A stretch of DNA of 64,000 nt, from assembly GCA_020403425.1 (NCBI GenBank), contig JADBXR010000008.1, positions 1 to 64,000 on the forward strand. The letters are read 5' to 3'. The position numbers and the translations under genes were made by a program. Below are positions 52,765 to 63,133 of this stretch, in pieces. How positions within the stretch are numbered: the first letter of the stretch is position 1; the number at the start of each line of letters is the position of its first letter. Source of the DNA: Chitinophagaceae bacterium. GTDB lineage: Bacteria > Bacteroidota > Bacteroidia > Chitinophagales > Chitinophagaceae. The notes below the pieces were generated by a model. That model searched no databases. It had not been told where the DNA came from and worked only from the letters and a program-made list of their open reading frames with translations.

Positions 52765-54297
52765 ATGAAAAAATATCTACTAGTTATATTTTCCATAGCC
52801 AGTACCACCCTGTTTGCCCAAAATCCCGATGACGCACTACGTACGGCCTGGTTTACCCAGAACGGCACCGGCCGCAACATGGCCACCGGGGGCGTGATGG
52901 GATCGCTGGGAGGCGATATCACCGCCAACCACGTAAACCCGGCAGGTATTGGCCTGTTCAAGACCAACGAATTCGTGTTGAGTCCGGGTTTTGGTCTGAA
53001 CAGAAACAAGTTCAATTACCGTGGCACCGACACCATGAGTAACCGGAACAATTTCAATTACGGGGCTTCCGGATTCATACTGAGTTCCTCCAATAACCGC
53101 AAGGACCGAAAATGGACCAGCAGCGCCGTTGCCATTTCGGTGAACCAGGTGGCCAATTACAACAACCATGTTCAGTTCAAAGGATTCAACAACATGAGTT
53201 CATTTACAGAGCAATACCTGGAAGAACTTACCCGCGACCGTGCCGATACCAATGCGGCTTTGAACAATTATATCTTCGGCTCTTCCCTTGCATTCCGTAC
53301 TTTCCTGATCGATACCTTGAGCGGTCCGGGCGGATCGGTGATGGGTTATCAGAGCCTGGTGCCCATTTCCAGCGGAGTGAACCAGTCATACGACGCCAGC
53401 ACTTTTGGCGGCTATCATGAAATTGCACTGGGCCTTGCAGGTAATCTGGAAGATAAAATGTATGTAGGCGGCAGCCTCACCATCCCTGTGATCAGTTACC
53501 GGCGCAACCTGACATACAGCGAAACAGATGCCACCAGCCGTACCGATAACCAGTTTAGATCATTTGAGTATACGGAGAACTTTTCCTCACAGGGTATCGG
53601 CGTAGGCGTAAAACTGGGAACGATCTATAAACCCAAAGAATACTGGCGCATCGGTTTTGCCTTCCATAGTCCGCAACTGATGGGCTATACCGACAAGATC
53701 AGTTCTTCCATCACCGCCAATACGGAAAGTTATGCCGGCATCCGTACCGCCAGCAGCAACGCGTTGAACAGTGGCCGTTCCGGTGAACGCAAATACAATA
53801 TGATCACGCCCTGGAGGGCCATCATCAGTGCCAGCTATGTGTTCCGCGAGATCAGCGATACCCGCAGGCAACGCGCTTTCATCAGTGCCGACCTCGAATA
53901 TGTGAATTACCGGGGTGCCCGTTTTTCCGCTGCGGATAAATCGGACCAGGCCCTCAGGGATTATTACAGTATCGTGAACGAAGGTATCAAAGACACATAC
54001 AAGGGAAATATCAACCTGCGTCTCGGTGGTGAGTTGAAACTCCACACCATCATGTTCCGGATCGGCGGGGCCTATTATGGAAGCCCTTATGCGGATGCGG
54101 CGCTGAAAGCCAGCCGTATACTGGCATCTGGCGGAGTGGGATACCGCGATCACGGTATCTTTATCGATCTTACCTATTCACATATGTTCACGAAAGATGC
54201 ACAGTTCGCTTACCGCTTGAACGATAAGCCCAACACATTCGCTACACAGACCGGCGGGCGAGGCACCATCATGATGACGTTCGGATGTAAATTCTGA
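52765..54297 (+). CDS. OmpP1/FadL-like outer membrane beta-barrel protein
   Basis: The product is 510 aa with a signal peptide (residues 1-19, ending TLFAQ). The opening NPDDALRTAWFTQNGTGRNMATGGVMGSLGGD and NPAGIGLFKTNEFVLSPGFGL are FadL/OmpP1-like (hatch segment with NPAG). The remainder is amphipathic beta strands ending in an aromatic residue (MMTFGCKF). Such proteins take up hydrophobic compounds. It could equally be a structural PorV/PorP relative. Confidence 0.78.
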   Translation: MKKYLLVIFSIASTTLFAQNPDDALRTAWFTQNGTGRNMATGGVMGSLGGDITANHVNPAGIGLFKTNEFVLSPGFGLNRNKFNYRGTDTMSNRNNFNYGASGFILSSSNNRKDRKWTSSAVAISVNQVANYNNHVQFKGFNNMSSFTEQYLEELTRDRADTNAALNNYIFGSSLAFRTFLIDTLSGPGGSVMGYQSLVPISSGVNQSYDASTFGGYHEIALGLAGNLEDKMYVGGSLTIPVISYRRNLTYSETDATSRTDNQFRSFEYTENFSSQGIGVGVKLGTIYKPKEYWRIGFAFHSPQLMGYTDKISSSITANTESYAGIRTASSNALNSGRSGERKYNMITPWRAIISASYVFREISDTRRQRAFISADLEYVNYRGARFSAADKSDQALRDYYSIVNEGIKDTYKGNINLRLGGELKLHTIMFRIGGAYYGSPYADAALKASRILASGGVGYRDHGIFIDLTYSHMFTKDAQFAYRLNDKPNTFATQTGGRGTIMMTFGCKF

Positions 54298-54316
54298 CCT
54301 GCGCGCAGGATCATAA

Positions 54317-54351
54317 CAAAAGAGGCCAGTTGATACAACTGGCCTCTTTTG
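54317..54351. terminator. Strong bidirectional terminator
   Basis: CAAAAGAGGCCAGTT and AACTGGCCTCTTTTG (54317-54331 and 54337-54351) form a perfect 15-bp stem with a 5-base loop between the OMP gene and the convergent M16 gene. Confidence 0.88.
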
Positions 54352-54365
54352 TTTAGCAGAATATG

Positions 54366-56435
54366 CTATTTGATAGCATCCAATGTCAATCCCTGGTTCA
54401 CTTTGGTCTCAGAGATCTCGGTATTGATCTTGAACTGACCGGTATCCATCACCAGTTTTACAGGAAGTTTCACACCGTTGAAGGTCTTGTATTCCGTATT
54501 GGTGACACTGATCGTCATTTTACCTCCCGGGGTTTCCTGGGTGCGAACCTCCTTTACACGCAGCCCGGTAGTCACATCATAAAAGAAATTAAAGGTTCTT
54601 CCTTTAGGTGATTTGATCTCCAGATTATAGGCATCTTTGCCTTCTACCTGCTCAATGCCTTTTACAGCATAACTGTATCCGCCTTTTTTCTGCATATACC
54701 ATTCAGGTATCAGCGAAGCGGCTTCATCCAGTTCTTCCTTATCCTCCTCTTTCAGTTCCTGTTCCATGCCCTGTTGCACCACCAGGTAGGTGCCGTTTTT
54801 CGTCATCTGTTTGGCTACGGCAATACCGCCCATGCTGATATGCTGCAGATAACCCGAAGGAAGCACATATTGCGCCGTAAAATCAAGGCTCTGTCCCATC
54901 ACACTGGCCGTTCCCTTCATGGATACATCTTTTAACGCAGCAATGGCAGTTTCTCCGCCCTGCACCTCAATGGCTTTATTCAGCACACTGGACGGGGTAA
55001 TATCGGCACTGGCTCTTTTCTCCACAGGGGCTGCTTTTTCATTACCATATACATCAAAATACCTCACTTCACCATACTTCTCCAATCCAGGTGCGATCTG
55101 TTTGGCATTGCCCACGATCACTATATGCATCCTGCCGGGCGTCACATATTTATTGGCCATGGCCTGAACTGCACTGTTATCCACAGCCGACAGGTTTTTC
55201 AGGTAATTCTGGTAATAATCTTTAGGCAAACCATAACGGGCCACATTCAACGCAAAATTGGCAATGGTGGCGGGGCTTTCCAGCGAGCGGGCGAAACTGC
55301 CGCTCATTTCATTTTTAGATCGGCTCAAATCTTCATTGCTGACAGCTTCATTACGTATTCGGTTCAGTTCCACAAAGAACTGGCCGATGGCGCTATCCGT
55401 TTTTTCATTACGCACAGAAGCACTGGCCGTGAAATTACCTACCAGTTTATCTGCCTGCAGCGATGAATAGGCACCGTAAGTGAACCCGTGCTTCTCGCGC
55501 AGGTTCTTGTACAGTCTGCCGGAAGATCCATTGCCTAAAAGATTGTTCATCACAGAAGCAGCGATCGCATCAGGGGCACCGGGTTTCAATTGTACCGGTG
55601 CAACCAGGTTGATCACACTCTGTACGGAACTGGGTCTGTCTACGATGGCAATATAGGTCTTGGCCGGAGCCGCCGGTAAAGCAAAATCCTGGGCGGGCAA
55701 TTCTCCTTTCTGCCAGCCGCCAAAATGCGTTTCTGCCAGTTTCCTGGCTTCTTCCGGTGTAATATCCCCCACGAAGATCAGGTAGGCGATATTCGGTTTC
55801 CAGTAGGTGGTATAATATGAACGGATATCTTCTATAGTGACCCTTTTGACGGTCTCTTCGGTCTCTATTTCACCATAGGGATGGTCTTTCCCATATACCA
55901 GCCGGCTTACCACATTCTCTGCAATGGCGTTGGCATCTTCCTTGGCCTGTGCCAGGCCGGATAATTCCTGCCGGCGGATCTTCTCCAACTCATCGGCAGG
56001 GAAAGAAGGACGCAGGGCAATATCGGCCATCAGCGCAAACAGTTTGCTGAAATTGTTCTTGAGCGATCCGCCAGTGACACTGCGTGCCGAAGTATTGATA
56101 TTGGCCCCCAGAAAATCGACCTCTTCATCCAGTACGGCCTTTTTCATGCTGGTGGTTCCCCGGCGGAACAACTGTCCGGCCATACTGACCAGACCAGCTT
56201 TGTCGCCCTCCCGGATCGCTTCGCGATCAATGGTGAGTGTAGCCGACACCCTCGGCAGTTTGGTGTTCTGCACCACGAATACCCGCAAACCGTTGGCCAG
56301 TGTAAAAGAGACGGGCTCCCCTACTTTGATGACGGGTGCGGGCCCTGGTTTGGGCGCCTGGGTTCTGTTGATCTTCACCTGTGCCATCACGGCCATGGGT
56401 GTAACTATCAGGAAGTATAGGAATATCTTTTTCAT
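54366..56435 (-). CDS. M16-like peptidase partner without HxxEH, fused to a LolA-like domain
   Basis: The product is 689 aa with a signal peptide (ending VMAQ near residue 19). Residues about 35-450 form two M16 halves (LANGLRVFVVQNTKLPRVSATL). Where active members have HxxEH this protein reads AGLVSMAGQLFRRGTT, so it should not bind zinc. The C-terminal 220 residues (from about VLNKAIEVQGGETAIAALKDVSMKG) are a beta-rich LolA/lipoprotein-sorting-like domain ending TEYKTFNGVKLPVKLVMD. It is probably the non-catalytic partner of the adjacent active M16 protein, encoded 38 bases upstream. It should be periplasmic. Confidence 0.85.
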   Translation of the reverse strand: MKKIFLYFLIVTPMAVMAQVKINRTQAPKPGPAPVIKVGEPVSFTLANGLRVFVVQNTKLPRVSATLTIDREAIREGDKAGLVSMAGQLFRRGTTSMKKAVLDEEVDFLGANINTSARSVTGGSLKNNFSKLFALMADIALRPSFPADELEKIRRQELSGLAQAKEDANAIAENVVSRLVYGKDHPYGEIETEETVKRVTIEDIRSYYTTYWKPNIAYLIFVGDITPEEARKLAETHFGGWQKGELPAQDFALPAAPAKTYIAIVDRPSSVQSVINLVAPVQLKPGAPDAIAASVMNNLLGNGSSGRLYKNLREKHGFTYGAYSSLQADKLVGNFTASASVRNEKTDSAIGQFFVELNRIRNEAVSNEDLSRSKNEMSGSFARSLESPATIANFALNVARYGLPKDYYQNYLKNLSAVDNSAVQAMANKYVTPGRMHIVIVGNAKQIAPGLEKYGEVRYFDVYGNEKAAPVEKRASADITPSSVLNKAIEVQGGETAIAALKDVSMKGTASVMGQSLDFTAQYVLPSGYLQHISMGGIAVAKQMTKNGTYLVVQQGMEQELKEEDKEELDEAASLIPEWYMQKKGGYSYAVKGIEQVEGKDAYNLEIKSPKGRTFNFFYDVTTGLRVKEVRTQETPGGKMTISVTNTEYKTFNGVKLPVKLVMDTGQFKINTEISETKVNQGLTLDAIK

Positions 56436-56473
56436 GTTCTTGTGTTTAGGTTGTTGAGTCAGCGAAACACTGT

Positions 56474-57799
56474 TTATTTCTTGGATCCTTTGGGTACATA
56501 GTACAGGGTTACCCGGTTATCCTTATTCAGGTATTTCTGTGCCACTTTCATCAGATCCTCTCGGGTAACTTTGTTGTAGCGGTTGATCTCCGTATTGATC
56601 AGGTTGGCATCGCCAAAATATACCTGGTAATTGGCCAGCGATTCTGCGATACCCGCCATGGACGCATTCCGGTTCACAAAATCCGTGGTGATCTTGTTCC
56701 TTACTTTTTCAAACTCACGCTCATCCACGAGTTTTTCCTTCACACCATCCACCACTACCTGTATCTCTTTCTCCAGGTCGTCCGGTTTCACGTTCATATT
56801 GGCGATTCCGAAAGTGATGAACAGACCTGCATCTTCCAGTGCATAGTTGAAGGCCCCTGCCTGCACGGCCAGCTGTTTCTCATCCACGATGGCTTTGTTC
56901 ATCCGGGAGGAGTTACCGCCCGACAGCAGCGACGACAGCACATTGAATGCGTAATATTCCTCACTGCCCTGCTTGGGAGAACGATAGGCCTGCACCACGG
57001 CCGGAAGCTGGATATTATCCTCGATCACATCCCGCACTTCCCCACCCAATGGCGGTTCAATGACTGAGGGCCTGGGTATGGCCTGCGCCCCTTTGGGGAT
57101 CGGTCCGAAATAAGCGCTGATCTGCTGTTTCAGCTGCGGTATATCAATATCACCTGCGATGCTCAGTACACAGTTATTGGGTACATAAAACGTTTTGTAG
57201 AACTGGATAAAATCGGAAAGTTTCGCCCTGCTCAGGTGCTCCAGCGAACCTATTGGCTGCCATTTATAAGGATGCTCCCTGAAAGCCCTCTTGAAGATCT
57301 CTCCGATGATGGTGCCATAAGGCTGGTTATCGATCCTTTGGCGTTTTTCTTCTTTCACCACTTCTTTCTGCGTATTCACACCAACCTCTTCGATCTTGGC
57401 GTGTAACATACGCTCACTCTCCAGCCAAAGGCCCAACGCTACCTGGTTACTAGGAAAAAGTTCAAAATAATAGGTCCTGTCCTGCGTGGTATTGGCATTG
57501 TTATAGCCACCCGCATTGGAAGTATATTTATCAAAATCGCCTCTTTTCACATTCTCACTTCCTTCGAACATCAGGTGTTCAAAGAAATGCGCAAAACCGG
57601 TACGTGCCGTGTCCTCGTTCTTCGACCCCACGTGATACAAGGCTGATACCGCTACTACAGGTGCGGTTTTATCCTGGTGCAGGATCACCGTTAAGCCATT
57701 AGGCAATGTGTATTTCTCAAAAGTGATTTTGGGTGCCTGCGCCTGTATCCCGTTGACAAACAACAGAACAGCCGGCAGGGTCATGAGCCATTTTCGCAT
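56474..57799 (-). CDS. Zinc metallopeptidase M16, catalytic subunit
   Basis: The 441-aa protein has a signal peptide (ending NGIQAQ, residue 21). The inverted zinc motif is HFFEHLMFEG (His71, Glu74, His75), and the distal ligand lies in the EVVKEEKRQR helix. Substrate-binding NPYGT-type (NQPYGTIIGEIF) and C-terminal RNKITTDFVNR segments follow. M16B enzymes of this size work as heterodimers with an inactive partner, here the downstream gene. The ATG at 57799 yields the signal peptide; the longer frame to 57889 does not. Confidence 0.88.
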   Translation of the reverse strand: MRKWLMTLPAVLLFVNGIQAQAPKITFEKYTLPNGLTVILHQDKTAPVVAVSALYHVGSKNEDTARTGFAHFFEHLMFEGSENVKRGDFDKYTSNAGGYNNANTTQDRTYYFELFPSNQVALGLWLESERMLHAKIEEVGVNTQKEVVKEEKRQRIDNQPYGTIIGEIFKRAFREHPYKWQPIGSLEHLSRAKLSDFIQFYKTFYVPNNCVLSIAGDIDIPQLKQQISAYFGPIPKGAQAIPRPSVIEPPLGGEVRDVIEDNIQLPAVVQAYRSPKQGSEEYYAFNVLSSLLSGGNSSRMNKAIVDEKQLAVQAGAFNYALEDAGLFITFGIANMNVKPDDLEKEIQVVVDGVKEKLVDEREFEKVRNKITTDFVNRNASMAGIAESLANYQVYFGDANLINTEINRYNKVTREDLMKVAQKYLNKDNRVTLYYVPKGSKK

Positions 57800-57903
57800 A
57801 ACTATGTTTTTGATAGGTTTCGTATCGAATACCTGTAAAATAAACGAATCAATATTATTTGTAATAAGGAAGGGGCAATTATTACACAACAGCTAACATT
57901 TTT

Positions 57904-58803
57904 TTAACCTTTCACCAGCGCCAACACCTGCTGCACAGCATCTGCTGAAGGTTCGAACCATTGAAACGCCTGATCCTTCCGGAACCAGGTGAGCTGCCGT
58001 TTGGCGTAATGACGGGTATTTGTCTTGATATGATTCACTGCTTCCTCCAGGCTGCAATTGCCATCCAGGTGTTCGAATAGTTCGCGGTATCCCACTGTCT
58101 GTAGCGCGTTGTGGGACCGGTATGACATCAACGACCTTACCTCTTCCAGCAATCCTTCCTGCATCATCTGGTCAACCCGCTTGTGAATGCGTTCATGTAG
58201 TTGTTCTTTGGGGAGGTCTAACCCTATCTTGATCACACGGAAAGGACGTTCCGCTTTTTTTGCTGTTCGGAATACCAGGATGGATCGTCCCGTGGCATTG
58301 AATACTTCCAGTGCGCGCATCAAACGCTGCGGGTTCTGTTTTTCGGCCACGGCCCAGAAAGCCGGGTCCTTTGTTTGCAATTCTTTCTGCAGCCAGATCA
58401 GTCCTTTCTGTTCATATCCTCTGATCACATCCCGCCTTACCGCATCCGGCACTTCGGGCATGGGATCGATCCCCTCACAAAAAGCTTTGATATACAGACC
58501 GGTGCCACCCACCATCACTGCCACAGGATGGTGCTGAAAGATCGTTTCAGCAGCCGACAGCGCATATTTCTCGAAACTGCCTGCATTCAGGTCTTCCGCT
58601 ACTGAGTGCGAAGCGATAAAATGGTGTTTCACTTCTGCCAGCTCCTTCTCCGAAGGCCTGGCCACACCGATCCGCATTTCCCGGTAACACTGACGTGAAT
58701 CCGCAGAAATGATCTCAGTATGAAAATGCTTCGCCACTTCAATGGCAAAAGCCGTTTTCCCCACAGCAGTGGGCCCGGCGATAATGATAACAGTAGGTTG
58801 CAT
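57904..58803 (-). CDS. miaA: tRNA dimethylallyltransferase
   Basis: This 299-aa enzyme has P-loop GPTAVGKT (residues 9-16), DSRQCYREMRIGVARPS (the usual DSRQ(V/I)Y site), HHFIASHS, VGGTGLYIKAFCEG and RHYAKRQLTWFRKD. It transfers a dimethylallyl group to A37 of tRNAs reading U-starting codons. The ATG at 58803 directly precedes the P-loop; the longer frame to 58887 lacks support. Confidence 0.93.
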   Translation of the reverse strand: MQPTVIIIAGPTAVGKTAFAIEVAKHFHTEIISADSRQCYREMRIGVARPSEKELAEVKHHFIASHSVAEDLNAGSFEKYALSAAETIFQHHPVAVMVGGTGLYIKAFCEGIDPMPEVPDAVRRDVIRGYEQKGLIWLQKELQTKDPAFWAVAEKQNPQRLMRALEVFNATGRSILVFRTAKKAERPFRVIKIGLDLPKEQLHERIHKRVDQMMQEGLLEEVRSLMSYRSHNALQTVGYRELFEHLDGNCSLEEAVNHIKTNTRHYAKRQLTWFRKDQAFQWFEPSADAVQQVLALVKG

Positions 58804-58919
58804 ATTATAAGGAGAAATGAAAGAAGCGGTTTGACAGGAGATGGAAAATGACAAGGTGAAGATCAGTCGTGAGTTATATACATTCACTCATTCACTCTTT
58901 CACTCATTGAACTGATCTA

Positions 58920-59492
58920 TTAAAAATCATCCTCCTGCCCCGTGCTGTCATCGGCAGCTTCTTCTTCGTCGGCGTCGGTATCGGCATCGTCACCTTCGGT
59001 TCCAAAACCTTCGGCGGCTTCGGCGAGATCGTATTTTTCTTCTATGTCGGTGAACTTATCTCCCAGCAGGCTCTTGGTACCATATTGTTGCGGGCCAATA
59101 CCTTCTATCCGGGTAACTGCCGGATAAGTGAGTTTGCTGCTCTCTTCCTTGCTTACGTTGATGAGTTCAACCAGGAACACCCAGTGCTTTTCAAAATCAT
59201 ATTCGTAAATGAACTTCTGATTGGTATCACGGATCTCAGAACCAATGGTCACTTCCGCCATCAGCAGGGGCTCTACCACATAGGGTTTGTCGTAGCGCTC
59301 AAAACTGATCTCCCTTCCCCGCTGCCAGTTATCGTTGCTTCGGTAAAAAGTGGCTTTGTGTTTAGAATCGAACTCATACGATTTCAATATGGCAAAATGC
59401 AACTCCTGGAAGTTCTGTGTGTGTTTGATCACCACATCCCTGTATACTGCATCATCTTCTTCCAGATAGATCCGGAACTTTAATATAGCCAT
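58920..59492 (-). CDS. pRiA4b ORF-3-like protein
   Basis: This 190-aa protein has a pRiA4b-ORF3/TnpR-passenger-like domain: LKFRIYLEEDDAVYRDVVIKHTQNFQELHFAIL, FDSKHKATFYRS, FIYEYDFEKHWVFLVELI. A highly acidic tail (about residues 155-190, Asp/Glu/Ala) follows. The family name comes from mobile elements, but in Bacteroidota the gene is chromosomal and there is no transposase here. Function is unknown. Confidence 0.78.
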   Translation of the reverse strand: MAILKFRIYLEEDDAVYRDVVIKHTQNFQELHFAILKSYEFDSKHKATFYRSNDNWQRGREISFERYDKPYVVEPLLMAEVTIGSEIRDTNQKFIYEYDFEKHWVFLVELINVSKEESSKLTYPAVTRIEGIGPQQYGTKSLLGDKFTDIEEKYDLAEAAEGFGTEGDDADTDADEEEAADDSTGQEDDF

Positions 59493-59582
59493 TCGTTTGT
59501 TTTATTGATTTGTTAGTTTACCAGACAACAACACTTCCTACTCCCTACTGACGACTCACGCCCACTTTCACAAAACTACAAT

Positions 59583-61001
59583 TTATTCCACCGCCGACAA
59601 GTTCAGCTCGGCCGCTTTTTGCAGCATGAAAGCATGGGCGGCTTCAAAATCGTTGGGGATCAGTCCATCGAGTATTGCCTCCCGGATGGCATCTTTGATG
59701 ACACCGACGGTTTTACCGGGACTAAGTCCAAATTTGGCCATGATCATCTCTCCCGAGATAGGTGGTTGCCAGTTACGGATCTTATCGCTTTCCTCCACTT
59801 CCTGAAGGCGTTTGCGCACCATTTCGAAATTCTTCAGGAAACGTTTCACCTTATTGGGATTCTTGCTGGTGATATCCGCCTCGCATAACATCATGAGATG
59901 GTCGATATCCTCACCTGCATCGAACAACAATCTGCGGATGGCGCTATCGGTGATATTCTCTTTCGTCAGACTGATGGGGCGCAGGTGCAATAACACCAGT
60001 TTCTGCACCATCCGCATCTTCTCGTTCAGGGGAAGTTTAAGACGCGTGAAGATCTTTGGTACCATTCTCGCCCCTACCACTTCGTGACCATGAAAGGTCC
60101 AGCCATGTCCCTCCTCGAACTTTTTGGTAGGTGGTTTACCGATATCGTGCAGTAATGCGGCCCAGCGTATCCAGAGGTCTTCGGTATTTTCTGAAATATT
60201 ATCCAGTACCTGCAGGGTATGGTAAAAATTATCCTTATGTCCCTTACCATCCACATATTCTGCGCCGTGCAGGTCCACCATTTGCGGAAAAATGATCTGT
60301 AACAGACCGGAGCGGAACAAAAGGTCCCAGCCAACAGAGGGTTTGCGGCTCAGCATGATCTTGTTGAGTTCATCCGTGATGCGTTCCTGCGACACGATCC
60401 TGATCCGATGTGTATTGTCCCGAATGGCCTGGAAAGTCTCCTCAGCGATCTCAAACCCGAGTTGCGAGGCAAAACGGATGGCGCGCATCATCCGCAGCGG
60501 GTCGTCGCTGAAGGTCTGCAGTGGTGCTAATGGCGTCTGCAATATTTTCCGTTCAATATCCGTCAACCCATTGAACGGATCCACCAGTGTTCCGAAATCC
60601 GCCTTATTCAGACTGATGGCAAGGGCATTGATGGTAAAATCGCGCCGGTTCTGGTCGTCTTCCAGTGATCCGGGCAGTATCTCGGGCTTGCGGCTGTTCT
60701 GGCTGTAACTTTCTTTACGGGCGCCGACGAATTCAATCTCAAAATCGTCAAGTTTGATCTGTGCGGTACCGAATGTCTTGAAATAGGCCACCGTTGGTTT
60801 GGGATGAAAAAGCGAGGCCACGGCATGTGCCAGTTCAATACCATCTCCCATACAAACAATATCCGCATCTTTCGTGGGCCGGCCGATGATCTTATCGCGC
60901 ACAAAACCGCCGATCAGGTAACAGGGAACATCCAGCTGTTGCGCTGCCGCAGCTATCTTTTCAAAAATACCCAACTCCCTATCTGTACATACAATATCCA
61001 T
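59583..61001 (-). CDS. CCA tRNA nucleotidyltransferase with HD domain
   Basis: The product is 472 aa. The class II nucleotidyltransferase head has [23 protein letters not shown] (catalytic DAD), [13 protein letters not shown] and [18 protein letters not shown]. An HD phosphohydrolase domain, [16 protein letters not shown], follows, with [21 protein letters not shown]. It adds or repairs the 3' CCA of tRNAs. The ATG at 61001 is used. A TAnnTTTG match (TACATTTG, 61008-61015 on this strand) lies 6 bases upstream, so the transcript may be almost leaderless. Confidence 0.9.
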   Translation of the reverse strand: MDIVCTDRELGIFEKIAAAAQQLDVPCYLIGGFVRDKIIGRPTKDADIVCMGDGIELAHAVASLFHPKPTVAYFKTFGTAQIKLDDFEIEFVGARKESYSQNSRKPEILPGSLEDDQNRRDFTINALAISLNKADFGTLVDPFNGLTDIERKILQTPLAPLQTFSDDPLRMMRAIRFASQLGFEIAEETFQAIRDNTHRIRIVSQERITDELNKIMLSRKPSVGWDLLFRSGLLQIIFPQMVDLHGAEYVDGKGHKDNFYHTLQVLDNISENTEDLWIRWAALLHDIGKPPTKKFEEGHGWTFHGHEVVGARMVPKIFTRLKLPLNEKMRMVQKLVLLHLRPISLTKENITDSAIRRLLFDAGEDIDHLMMLCEADITSKNPNKVKRFLKNFEMVRKRLQEVEESDKIRNWQPPISGEMIMAKFGLSPGKTVGVIKDAIREAILDGLIPNDFEAAHAFMLQKAAELNLSAVE

Positions 61002-61035
61002 GTGCTGCAAATGTAAGGTGGCTTGGCCAAATGCC

Positions 61036-62034
61036 TCATTTTGAGAGAACGGCCAGTAATTGCGGTGTGGTGATCAGCCTGGCACAGTTGAAATGGACCT
61101 GCGGACAGGCTTTTTTGCCATGGAGCCCGCAGGGACGGCAAGGCAGGGGTTCTGCCACTTCCACCACATGACTGTTGTCAGATAAGGGTCCGAAGCCAAA
61201 GGCCGGGATGGTGGAACAGTACACGGCCGTTACCGGTGCATTCACAGAAGAGGCAAAATGCATGGGTGCAGAATCGTTCACATAATTCATCACCGCATCC
61301 TGTTGCAGGGCGACCGATTCCAGGAAACGTAATTTACCGGCCAGGTTCACCACGCTGCGGCCAGCACAGGCCGCTGCGATCTCATCGCAGAGAGACAGAT
61401 CGCCAGGAGCCCCCAATAAGCATACCTGCAGGTGTTCCGGTAAAGCCTGTACCAGTTGGATCCATTGTTCCTTGGGGAATTGTTTGGTAAACCAGACTGA
61501 AGCAGGTGCTATGCACACATAAGGGCGGGTCTTCCATATGGCCACCGCAGACATATCCGCTGCAGAAGGATATAACCGGGGCCTGGCCGCTTTATCGTCG
61601 GTAAAGGAACGGATGAGTTCATGGTTACGTTCGATCTCGTGCATGGTATGATCGCCTTCGCTGATCACATGCCTCACCACATCCGAGAACAGGAAACTGA
61701 AAGGGTTCTTATCGAATCCGATAGTTTGTTTGCCTCCGGAGAAAGCAGTGAGGATACCCGTGGCAGCAAAACGCTGCACGTTGATCACCAGGTCGTATTT
61801 GCTGCGACGGATCTGCTTCAATACAGTAAACAGGTTCGCGTACTTAGAACCCTTTTTATCCCAGACAAGTACGTTGTGAATAAAAGGATGTCCTGTGAAC
61901 AGGGATTCATTTCCTTTACGTACCAGTATCGAAATACTGGCATCCGGAAAATGGGCATGCAGTTTCTCGAGGATGCCGGTAGCCAGTACCACATCGCCGA
62001 TAAAAGCCGTTTGTATCACAAGCATTTTCTGCAT
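61036..62034 (-). CDS. Glycosyltransferase family 9, heptosyltransferase-like
   Basis: This 332-aa GT9 protein has [65 protein letters not shown] and [27 protein letters not shown]. It is expected to add ADP-heptose (or another NDP-sugar) to the lipopolysaccharide core at the cytoplasmic face. A TAGTTTTG box (62039-62046, minus strand) lies so close to the ATG at 62034 that the ATG at 62025 (MLVIQTAF) may be the real start. Confidence 0.87.
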   Translation of the reverse strand: MQKMLVIQTAFIGDVVLATGILEKLHAHFPDASISILVRKGNESLFTGHPFIHNVLVWDKKGSKYANLFTVLKQIRRSKYDLVINVQRFAATGILTAFSGGKQTIGFDKNPFSFLFSDVVRHVISEGDHTMHEIERNHELIRSFTDDKAARPRLYPSAADMSAVAIWKTRPYVCIAPASVWFTKQFPKEQWIQLVQALPEHLQVCLLGAPGDLSLCDEIAAACAGRSVVNLAGKLRFLESVALQQDAVMNYVNDSAPMHFASSVNAPVTAVYCSTIPAFGFGPLSDNSHVVEVAEPLPCRPCGLHGKKACPQVHFNCARLITTPQLLAVLSK

Positions 62035-62087
62035 GTTGCAAAACTATAGAAGATGCGGGAGTTGACCGGAAAAGATTTGCATGACCC

Positions 62088-62303
62088 CTACTCATACTCC
62101 AGCTCATTGCTGAAGAATTCCCAATCGAACAATAGGAAACTGGAAGAGATCCTTTTCAATGAATGATTCTGTCTGACCTGCCTGATAAAAGGTTTGCGCA
62201 GTCTTTTGGATTGAATGGTATGCGAAGCCAGTCCCAGCCCAAGTATCGCCTTGAGAAAGGGTTGCATTTTATCGTTGGGTACATCTAGGATTACTCTGGT
62301 CAT
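62088..62303 (-). CDS. Small conserved Bacteroidota protein, 71 aa
   Basis: The frame reads MTRVILDVPNDKMQPFLKAI and ends SSFLLFDWEFFSNELEYE. The start (V.LDVPNDK...FLKAI) and the acidic-aromatic end (DWEFFSNELE) form a pattern I recognise from small uncharacterised Bacteroidota proteins. The middle is basic (SKRLRKPFIRQVRQNHSLKR). Function is unknown; a regulatory or toxin-antitoxin type role cannot be shown. Confidence 0.65.
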   Translation of the reverse strand: MTRVILDVPNDKMQPFLKAILGLGLASHTIQSKRLRKPFIRQVRQNHSLKRISSSFLLFDWEFFSNELEYE

Positions 62304-62469
62304 GGCTTTTATTGCTTATAGAAATATACTTCTATTTATTGAGTAATGCAAGCAATTACCCGGTTATCTTCCCAGGAATTAAAATACCATTAACAAACCG
62401 GTAATCCTAAGTAGTTCTGGGCCAGAAAATTAACAGGAAACCCTTTTTTCACACAGGGTTTTGCACATT

Positions 62470-63042
62470 TCAGTGTCGTATAATGCTGAGTGTCCCGTCT
62501 TTTTCCCATTTAACGATCGACGAGGGTTTTCGGTATTCGGTCTCTTCCTGCCGGTAGCTTACCACATAATCCACCCCGTTGATGATGACAGGTTCGATCT
62601 CCTTGAAACAAAGTGGCGATGGATAACCGCTGATATTGGCAGAAGTACTTACAATGGGTTTTCGGAAACGTTTGATCAGGTGTTTGCAGAAAGGATCTTC
62701 GCAGATGCGGATGGCCACAGAACCATCTTCGGCCAGCAGGTTGTCGGCCAGCCCGACAGCCCCTTCGTAAATCACCGTAGTGGGACGGCTCACACCTTTG
62801 ATATAGTCGAATATCTGGAGTTCCGGCTGGGTCACATAGGTGAGGATGTCACGTTCATCTGCCACCAGAACGATCATCGACTTACTATCTGCCCTTTTTT
62901 TCAACTGATATATCCTTTCCACGGCTTCCGGGTTGGTAGCATCACAGCCAATGCCCCAGACCGTATCGGTTGGATACAGGATCAGGCCGCCCGCATGCAG
63001 TTTCTCGAGACAATATTCAATATCGTTGCTAAATGGCAGCAT
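62470..63042 (-). CDS. L-threonylcarbamoyladenylate synthase (TsaC/Sua5/YrdC)
   Basis: This 190-aa protein with the YrdC fold shows GGLILYPTDTVWGIGCDATNPEAVERIYQLKKR, SRPTTVIYEG, DGSVAIRICEDPFCKHLIKRF and PIVSTSANISGYPSP. It makes threonylcarbamoyl-AMP for t6A37 tRNA modification. It is the single-domain (TsaC-like) form without the Sua5 C-terminal domain. It is divergent from dapD. Confidence 0.9.
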   Translation of the reverse strand: MLPFSNDIEYCLEKLHAGGLILYPTDTVWGIGCDATNPEAVERIYQLKKRADSKSMIVLVADERDILTYVTQPELQIFDYIKGVSRPTTVIYEGAVGLADNLLAEDGSVAIRICEDPFCKHLIKRFRKPIVSTSANISGYPSPLCFKEIEPVIINGVDYVVSYRQEETEYRKPSSIVKWEKDGTLSIIRH

Positions 63043-63133
63043 AAGGTTGTCAGGCAGCTCGCCTTCCAGGCAGCAAATTACTAATTGTGACAGAACAATT
63101 ACCTAACAAAGTTCCCATAAAGTTTTCATACTG

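Noticed and set aside
58920..59492. Mobile element suggested by the pRiA4b ORF-3-like protein
   Set aside because: There is no transposase, terminal repeat or target duplication, and housekeeping genes flank it on both sides.
62461..63084. 207-aa plus-strand frame opposite the YrdC-type gene
   Set aside because: It is antisense to a clearly homologous enzyme, and its composition (His, Phe, Asp-rich) is that of a complementary-strand shadow.
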